Shown in pieces: positions 58,801 through 64,000 of a stretch of 64,000 bases of DNA (position 1 is the stretch's first letter; every line of letters begins with the position of its first letter). The stretch spans positions 6,082,148 to 6,146,147 of the forward strand of contig CM030931.1 of the NCBI GenBank assembly GCA_018136815.1, written 5' to 3'. Position numbers and translations under genes: made by a program. Source of the stretch: Isochrysis galbana (taxonomy: Eukaryota > Haptophyta > Isochrysidales > Isochrysidaceae). The notes below the pieces were generated by a model, which had not been told where the DNA came from, did not search any database, and saw only the letters and a program-made list of their open reading frames with translations.

Positions 58801-60673
58801 GACCACTCGCCTTGTTGTGGAAGAACGCTGTGTGGATCATAAGGGACGACCAGCACGATGGCCATCCACTGACATCCGTGACGAGCTGCTCGGTATCCGG
58901 CGCCTAGCAGTTGCAACGAATACGGCTCCATGTGTCAAACGACACACATGGTCGTTCCAAACATCGTTTACGATGTGCATCCAAGCTCGTGAGCTGATTG
59001 AGCCTGAAACATCTGCCAGTTGCATCGCACAAATTCTCTCCAAGGCCTCGGAATCAACCTTGCCGGGCGTCGATCTTGTCGAAAGGAGCCCCCTTCCGCA
59101 CAATGGCATTGCCGATGAGGCGGTGTGGTTCCTCGTGGGAAAGGCCTCACTTCAGCAAAAAACGAGCTCAACTGATCTGACCTCGCACGAAACATGGGCC
59201 GCGATGTCTCGGGAAAATTTCCGCAGGTATTGCTCACGTTGGAACTCGCGGCAGTCTTCCGATGCTCCAGCAACGAATCCCTTGCGACGTGTTCTCGGCA
59301 ACTTGTTGAAGAAAGTCGATGAGCTTCTGAGTCCCGCAAGTATACGTAAGGAAGCGGGTCTCAGTAATGTGACCTCGATGCCGGCTACAGCAATTCAAGC
59401 AAGTGCTGCGTGCTCAGAGCCCAATTTCATGTTGTACAACCGCGAGCTTTGGCCAGCTAGCTGGCCGGGTCCAAGCAGCTACAAATGTTCTTGGAGCAAG
59501 GACCGAGACTCGTTACTTTCTCATTTGCAGAAAATCCAGGGCACTACTTCCAATCGAGACCAACTGCAGGCGGTTTGCACGAAACAGAAATTCTTGGTGA
59601 CGAGACTGTTGCCGGCTGGGTGGTGGTCTACTGTCCTTGGCGCTTTGAAGCCACTTGGACACGCCTTGCGGACCGACCGTACCATTCTGACACCGAAGGT
59701 GCGCCCCTTTGTGGATCCAAACGTCTGCCCTCAAATTGATCTGAGCTGTTTCTTCTTGCCTTTGGCTCCGGCTTGCGACGCGATAGCTACCAATAATTCT
59801 CGCGAGGCGAAGGCACACATGCCTGCTCCGAGCTGGTTGAGATGGCTCCCAGGATCATCGTTACTGTCGCGCCGCTTTGTGAGCAGAGAGAGCCGCCGCG
59901 ACCGCCTCATTGTCGACTTGAACGATGATGTGTTCGTGCGGGGAGAATCCGCATCGAATCTCCCACACGCATACAAGCTTCGTGGCTGGTTTTGGTGGAC
60001 ATCGCACTTGCTCCAGTACATCACGCGGCCATCGCAGAGGCTTCTACATGATCTAGAGCTAGAGGCCTTGGAATCTGGGCTTTCGAGTGCTCTCGCTTCC
60101 GGTGTTTCCGTGATAGGGGTTCATGTCCGGCACGGAGACTCGTGTTCTCCTAAGGAGAGGCACCGCATGGCTCGTGTTTGCGCCCCCTTTGAGGATTATC
60201 TTGAGCACATTCGCCTTCTCTCTCAGCGCCTGAAGACCACTACAATTTTTCTCGCGACCGATGACTTGGATGTGTGGAAGGCTGCTACCACTCTTCCCAA
60301 CCTGACTGTGTTGACAATGCGCAGCATGTCGCGCCTTAGTGCGAAGGGGCCTCGACCGCAGTTGTGGGATAAACTTGTAATGGAGCGCGAGGCCAATCAT
60401 TTGAGCCATTTGAACCAGCGAGGAGCTTGGGATGCAACTATAGACGCGATGCTGTTGGCGCGGTGCGATGGCTTGGTCGGCAAATTCACGAGCACTCTTT
60501 TCCGTGCAGCCATGTCAATGAAAAGTGCTTCATGTGGTTGCATCCCTCCATTTGTTTCGCTCGACGCGCCTTGGTGTTTTGATTATGGCGTGAAGGCAGG
60601 CGAGAATTGGGAGTTCCCCCTCCCCTCTGCATATGATGAGGTAGGTAGGGGCGAGAATCGCTTTTGGTGCTAG
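55823..60673 (+). CDS. Giant duplicated DUF3431/fucosyltransferase-like protein
   Basis: Single exon, 1616 residues. Four regions repeat as two pairs. (1) DUF3431-like, about 98-370: TDIVIARCTEPVATWLP, RIFLYETC, ENRGFESAVYLRHMVLA, TLFLQAG. (2) GT23/NodZ-FUT8-like glycosyltransferase, about 555-865: LHIRMNHGSAGFFAYLLFAL, donor-site motif GVHMRGTDKK (about 729), LIFLATDSPLFL, GADVLIDSLLLSRCSFLLKS SSAVGEFA. (3) Truncated DUF3431-like, about 965-1130: VDLVVSRCHEPVLDFL. (4) Second GT, about 1205-1600: IGVHVRHGDS (about 1433), TIFLATDDLDVWKAA, ATIDAMLLARCDGLVGKFTS TLFRAA. FUT8/NodZ use HxRRTD to hold GDP-fucose; both copies keep His-x-Arg and Asp, the second having HGD for GTD. No leader peptide or membrane helix is clear at the N-terminus, odd for a Golgi enzyme, so an upstream exon is possible. 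The acceptor is unknown. Confidence 0.85.
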   Translation: MSGDSACDALGMVLYALRHHTQLCRFASCDPQWLPARCDFHPEMQQKLRDQLPQHVAQVIHLGERAQWGRMHVRVRVPLSDQWSRFFSDQVGGARYPSTDIVIARCTEPVATWLPGLLVHFPALARLRIFLYETCSSLRRSTSQSWATPWAYWLDVPIIRRSVENRGFESAVYLRHMVLAAEADDLAETTLFLQAGWQEHTRKLLACDWLENFMAKAPFMQYGARYSTLEGNGCWDVCMSHHVWAVALPGHDPLRAASASYAIFHAHRHRIKALGLRALKTTLDVATMRSLELRARLCGSSLPWCPGHGCNKRLSKEYGFAQARLYCNDSGKLAGIGLELGWHVLLGEPDALPLDRAPLSEVASSFFPPKGGPWRPPLTTPCGTSGSWEGEGNNTRMTTRLKRVLLRLVNSGLLLLSSKNHSVLGPAGRSTLRYIFHNRSLARTRKKNMLPHKSHSARWESEETYLLSTMTGWDTHSQQERIVYSQPFTQERVNRGFAKSQPIGGLHTLPSSIVLQQTLRAPPSPCCRWVKTTQRQPRHTTCGEADEREPGWWRSSSSNVTTNVLHIRMNHGSAGFFAYLLFALNQLAFAQRQKLMAYVDFGRCTVNGHDHYSSGGANLYFDGTAGPNMWDYYFEPVSTYRPGLKGFQGRALPSKTLWRLHHKESQSIFAYYYGMYSYKRAYDESWYRTMRERASRLLLQYVRPRAHIVQAVDQFWSSHFAPGAYVVGVHMRGTDKKAEIGGEIVPPQRYMFHIDSHLRERPHALIFLATDSPLFLRLMRERYGAKVFARNALRSERNAFLDLLPDGTNARKGADVLIDSLLLSRCSFLLKSSSAVGEFAIYFNLSLHSRSLDLQYTGTNRSTDLDKVDSSASITIDSQGGRSRAVTCTSREVLAMHTDICSTFLQCDQIQSRAMAACQVPPEIIRRAQSLYGAFRMAYNSLPTAVQESPDEFQSRSFWIHERYPSKSVDLVVSRCHEPVLDFLQMLYPFLGSTTRLVVEERCVDHKGRPARWPSTDIRDELLGIRRLAVATNTAPCVKRHTWSFQTSFTMCIQARELIEPETSASCIAQILSKASESTLPGVDLVERSPLPHNGIADEAVWFLVGKASLQQKTSSTDLTSHETWAAMSRENFRRYCSRWNSRQSSDAPATNPLRRVLGNLLKKVDELLSPASIRKEAGLSNVTSMPATAIQASAACSEPNFMLYNRELWPASWPGPSSYKCSWSKDRDSLLSHLQKIQGTTSNRDQLQAVCTKQKFLVTRLLPAGWWSTVLGALKPLGHALRTDRTILTPKVRPFVDPNVCPQIDLSCFFLPLAPACDAIATNNSREAKAHMPAPSWLRWLPGSSLLSRRFVSRESRRDRLIVDLNDDVFVRGESASNLPHAYKLRGWFWWTSHLLQYITRPSQRLLHDLELEALESGLSSALASGVSVIGVHVRHGDSCSPKERHRMARVCAPFEDYLEHIRLLSQRLKTTTIFLATDDLDVWKAATTLPNLTVLTMRSMSRLSAKGPRPQLWDKLVMEREANHLSHLNQRGAWDATIDAMLLARCDGLVGKFTSTLFRAAMSMKSASCGCIPPFVSLDAPWCFDYGVKAGENWEFPLPSAYDEVGRGENRFWC

Positions 60674-62340
60674 GTTCTCGTCTCAAGGCTGCTTTTGACA
60701 TTGTTACTTTTCTCAGGAGCGTCTTGATGCTAGCAAGTGAACACTGACACCCTAGGAGCACTCATTAACGTTGGCCTCCACCTCTAATTTCGAGCACCCC
60801 CCGGCCCGATGGGAGAATGGGTACAAAGGGCTGCTCATGTGGTCTGGAGTGAGATTGTGGCTCCTGTGCGCGCCTGCGGCGCACGTGCGCACCTGTCTCG
60901 GCATGTCGTTCGAGTGGTCGTGAGTGGGCTGAGCTATGGTCGTCGCAGGATTGGTACCTTAGACATGTGGTGGCCCGCGACATGGGTCAGCTGGGAGGTA
61001 CTCCCGCAGGCGTGTCGGGCATCGTGCGACGGCTCACGACGGACGGTCCGTGCGGGGGGGGGGGGGGAGGAGCAATGGAGGACCTCACTCAGAGTGCCCG
61101 ACTTTGGGCGGCTCTGACGAGACTCAATGGGTGAGCTCCGAACCTCCGGGGCCAAGATGGACTCAGGGGACACTATGGCTGAGGGCTGCGCACCGATTTC
61201 GGGCAACGCGCAGCATTTCCCCCCCTCTGCTAAAGAGGCCGGACCGCTGGCGAGTTGAATATGAAAACTCCGCCTCGCCAATCGAGGAATGTCTTCCTCA
61301 AGGCGCCTGAGGAGTTCGAGTGCCCATAGCAAGCCCCTCGAAAGTCGGTATCTCTCCAGCGGTATGAGACGCTGAAGTCTTTCAGATTGATGGAAATCTC
61401 CCGGGCATCTCGGCGAGAGCACAGTGGGAGATCTGGTACCAGAAGGTGACAATAAGGGCTCGCTCCAGCGGCTATCTCCCCGGGTGCCGGGGACTTACCC
61501 GCTGCAGCGGCCGCGGAGGCCCGCCGCGCGCCGCTCCCCTTCCCCCCCCCTTATTCCCCCACTCCTTGCTCTGGCAGCCCAGCTTGCCACAGAGGTGTGC
61601 TCGCGCGGCCAACACCAAGAGTAAGTCGCCCCCACGCTGCCTGCCGCGATGTGCCCCTTCATGCTCGCCGCGCTCGCCTCCTCCCTGGCTGAAAAGTCAG
61701 AGTTGGCGCCTCTCTCGGCAGGCGCGGCCAGTCAGCAGATCGGCTATAGGGCTCGAAGGGGTCGAATTGGGGGGGCAGTGCGCGTGTGTATTCGTGAAAT
61801 ATGTGTATGGACTGTCTGTGCGCCGCGTGGCGACGCGCAGGCAGTCCATATGTGCGCGTCTGGAGCCTGATTTCTAGTGTCTGTGGCATGTTTGAAAGGG
61901 CGCTGGGGGCACCATTCGTAACATAATTTAATGATATGTTTATGAGAAACAAATCTAGCTATCGTAGAGTTGTCACGTCATTTGTCGGTGAACGACAGAG
62001 AACTTATGTTTCCCGGTCGCTGCATTACAGTTGTTTCGCCAGGCCCTCACCCTCTCTAATCCTTCCCCGAGAGAATTCTCCTCTCCCGCCTCGCCTCTCG
62101 CGGCTGTCTCCCTGTCTCCCTGGGTTTCGCCCCCCCCCCCCCCTCCTTCGCCCCCCCCCCCGCCCCCCTCCCGAAGCCAGCGGTCGCTCGGGCTCGGGGC
62201 CCAAGCCGGCCCAAGCCGGCGATGGCACTGTGAGAAAAGTCTTTGTTTATTCAATATATATCCCGTTGTGCCACCCCCCAGAAACCAGCGGCCGTTCCCC
62301 TGTCAGCTTGCAGAGGTAATGTGAGTAATGTCATCATTTA
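60674..62340. other. Intergenic, poly-C/G tracts, no gene supported
   Basis: Frames such as 60809-61117 (+) and 60934-61452 (-) overlap each other and show no family or coding pattern. C-rich runs at 62130-62170 (about 12 and 11 C) and a G run near 61056-61067 are notable. GCCCAAGCCGGC is duplicated near 62203-62220. Confidence 0.35.
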
Positions 62341-63122
62341 CAATATCATCTCGTGCTGGTGACGTCCGTTGTGGAGACAAGGGCGACAAAATTAGATCGA
62401 GAGGGCGATGAGAGATCGGCTGCGACTCGGTTCACGAGATCGAGAGATGCGCCAGATCGGCGCCGCAGCCCGCCCGTTTCACTTGTCCACCATGGGAAAG
62501 ACAGGCGCTTTACCCGACATCGCGGGCACTTCCGGATGGCCACTTCATATTGCAAAGCTCACAACTCGGCGTCTTTTCGGAAGACAACGCCCTATGTACA
62601 CCTCTGCCGCTTCAGCAGCAGGCGGGGGGAGAAATGCTGCGGGTGCCCACCGTTGGGCCGAGAGGGCCGCCATGGCGGCATAATCCGGTAGAGGGGTACG
62701 ATTCCATGGATTTCGTACCCCAGGGGGGTACATTGTAGCACAAAACATTTTAACCGTATGTGCGTGTGCAGTTGCGGCACACTGGAGGGTGAGTGGTTCC
62801 CGCCCCCCATGAGGGGGCTTTGGGGGGGGGGGAGGGGGCGTGGTCTACACCATGGTGACTAATCACAAGATTAAGTGCTTGTTTCACGATCTACGTACCC
62901 TACAGCGATTCGTCCGATTCACTAGGTTGGCGACAATGCGTATTTCTTATTGCTGCGGCATACATATCCTGGGATTGCAGGTCTATTCAAAGGTGCCGCA
63001 TACAATCGACTGTCGAGTATGACGGGTCCAAGCTATGAACAATCAACCTGCACCGTGTTGGAAGGTATGCAACTCGCAACTCCATGACGAGCAAGGTGAG
63101 TATTATCCGCTTAAGATTAACC
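62341..63122. other. Intergenic with a perfect hairpin at 62693-62721
   Basis: GGGGTACGA (62693-62701) pairs with TCGTACCCC (62713-62721) around an 11-base loop. Two overlapping plus frames near 62353-62691 (one from an ATG at 62492 reading MGKTGALPDIAGTSGWPLHI AKLTTRRLFG) are open, but unrecognised. No gene is called. Confidence 0.35.
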
Positions 63123-64000
63123 TTAGGAGTCGGGACGAATAGTTATCGTTCGAGAAATAAGGCCAACCTCGCATGCCCGTACTAGGCCTTCTTGCCACAT
63201 GGTATATGCGTCTTTCGTTTCGGGGTTGATTTGCATGGTGGCCCCTTCAGCGGAAAGGCGGAACGTGTAATCATCACCGCTGCCTACCCTTTGTATCGCT
63301 GCACCTCGACTCAAGTTCATTTCGCCGCGCTGCTTGATCAGTCCTGGTGTCGACGTTGGCTCGTACCATTTGAGCTTGCAATCCCGGGTAATCGCAAAAA
63401 ACTTTTGTGAGTAGAAGAAAATGCCTCGTTTAAGTGACCATCCGCAAAAAACAACATCGGGAGAGACCATGAGTATCTCGGGCGTTGTGGGCTCCGTAGA
63501 TGATGGCGATTGATTTGATGGACTGAGTACGGATGATAGTATGGAACCAATGTTAGAAGCTGAACGTTTTGGTGGCTCGAGGTGGCCCCGTTGGTTCTCC
63601 GACGAAGGGGCGGTCCTAGCAAGCTCTTGGACAGGCGGTGGCGGTGGCGGTGGCGGTGGCGGTGGCGGTGGCGACAGCCCTTGCAACGACCCTGCGGCCA
63701 TGAATGACTCCAAAGCGGGCGTGTCCCGGTATTCAATTCGGGGAGGTGGAGACGAGAACACGTCTTCAGCAAAGGCGTCATCGAACGAGGCGTCGAACGA
63801 GGGTTGAGAATGCGCTAGAGCATCCTTCGAGGCGAAGATTTCTCCCGCCACATTAGGGTGAAGTTTTGACGGGGACGACACGTCAAAGTTAGCTACGAAA
63901 GACGATGTGCAAGTTTGAAATGTTGGTGCTCCCGCACTAACTGTCGACTGGGCAAAAGGAGTACGAGAACTTGGGTCGGTGCCCGACGATGTGCGATAGC
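63123..64000 (-). CDS. PH-domain protein, 5' part beyond the window
   Basis: The minus-strand frame is open from the right edge to the stop at 63123, so the N-terminus lies outside. Seen: a Ser/Thr-rich disordered region (TSSGTDPSSRTPFAQSTVSA, SQPSFDASFDDAFAEDVFSS), a run of 13 prolines coded by a GGTGGC hexanucleotide repeat on the plus strand (63634-63671), another Ser-rich linker (SSVLSPSNQSPSSTEP), and a C-terminal PH domain (last about 105 residues): VFCGWSLKRGIFFYSQKFFA ITRDCKLKWYE, RGEMNLSRGAAIQRVGSGDD YTFRLSAEG, DAYTMWQEGLVRAC (the conserved Trp of the last helix). PH domains bind phosphoinositides or proteins at membranes; the poly-Pro could bind SH3 or profilin-type partners. Confidence 0.78.
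   Translation of the reverse strand, partial: YRTSSGTDPSSRTPFAQSTVSAGAPTFQTCTSSFVANFDVSSPSKLHPNVAGEIFASKDALAHSQPSFDASFDDAFAEDVFSSPPPRIEYRDTPALESFMAAGSLQGLSPPPPPPPPPPPPPVQELARTAPSSENQRGHLEPPKRSASNIGSILSSVLSPSNQSPSSTEPTTPEILMVSPDVVFCGWSLKRGIFFYSQKFFAITRDCKLKWYEPTSTPGLIKQRGEMNLSRGAAIQRVGSGDDYTFRLSAEGATMQINPETKDAYTMWQEGLVRACEVGLISRTITIRPDS

Noticed and set aside
60809-61452. Two overlapping opposite-strand ORFs after the giant gene
   Set aside because: They overlap, lack family resemblance and contain a G homopolymer; coding choice cannot be made.
1-64000. tRNA or rRNA genes
   Set aside because: I looked for T-arm GTTCGANNC with paired stems and for conserved rRNA words and found none convincing; a tRNAscan-SE run would be decisive.

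Overview
This window is nuclear DNA of a eukaryote, most likely a unicellular alga. Five lines of evidence point that way. Spliceosomal GT-AG introns interrupt conserved genes (FKBP-cyclophilin, TPR-thioredoxin, HugZ-like). Cytosolic ribosomal protein eL13 and a kinesin are present. The HugZ/GluTR-binding-protein-like gene and the plant-type divergent-loop cyclophilin fit a photosynthetic cell. No bacterial operon, tRNA, rRNA or CRISPR-Cas locus is visible. I cannot name the lineage from the sequence alone.

Layout. About 15 credible genes lie in a matrix of decayed retrotransposons and short dispersed repeats. From left to right: a membrane-spanning FKBP-cyclophilin fusion (3.1-4.7 kb, +); a small membrane protein (7.5-8.2 kb, +); an M14 carboxypeptidase of bacterial-like CCP type (11.6-12.9 kb, +); an unknown helical basic protein (15.1-15.8 kb, +); a DUF3431-like protein (18.5-19.4 kb, +); a TPR/thioredoxin-fold protein with one intron (21.2-22.4 kb, -); a polytopic membrane protein (23.7-24.5 kb, +); a GH43/GH130-like beta-propeller candidate (29.9-31.6 kb, -); a GNAT acetyltransferase with a long disordered N-terminus (31.9-33.6 kb, +); a HugZ/DUF2470 protein with one intron (35.3-36.5 kb, -); a Ser-rich acidic protein (39.0-40.3 kb, -); a vWA protein (41.3-42.4 kb, +); a kinesin (43.8-46.3 kb, -); RPL13 (51.3-51.9 kb, +); a 1616-residue protein with the order DUF3431, fucosyltransferase-like, DUF3431, fucosyltransferase-like (55.8-60.7 kb, +); and a PH-domain gene cut by the right edge (63.1-64.0 kb, -).

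Mobile DNA. One LINE family has a zinc-knuckle ORF2 end and a conserved 3' UTR ending in AATATTAAAAGGTTTTT. Ty1/copia elements form at least two subfamilies with different ~180-bp LTRs but the same primer-binding site. Ty3/gypsy pieces (RNase H, RT connection, gag-like) also occur. Several unclassified dispersed repeats (families B, C, D, E below) fill the rest, along with tandem arrays, including a clean 181-bp repeat. Most elements are truncated, inverted or chimeric.

How the genes relate. These are ordinary separate eukaryotic genes, not an operon. Three of them (two with DUF3431-like domains, one sugar-hydrolase-like) suggest a loose concentration of glycan genes. The most unusual architectures are the transmembrane dual immunophilin and the duplicated DUF3431/glycosyltransferase protein.
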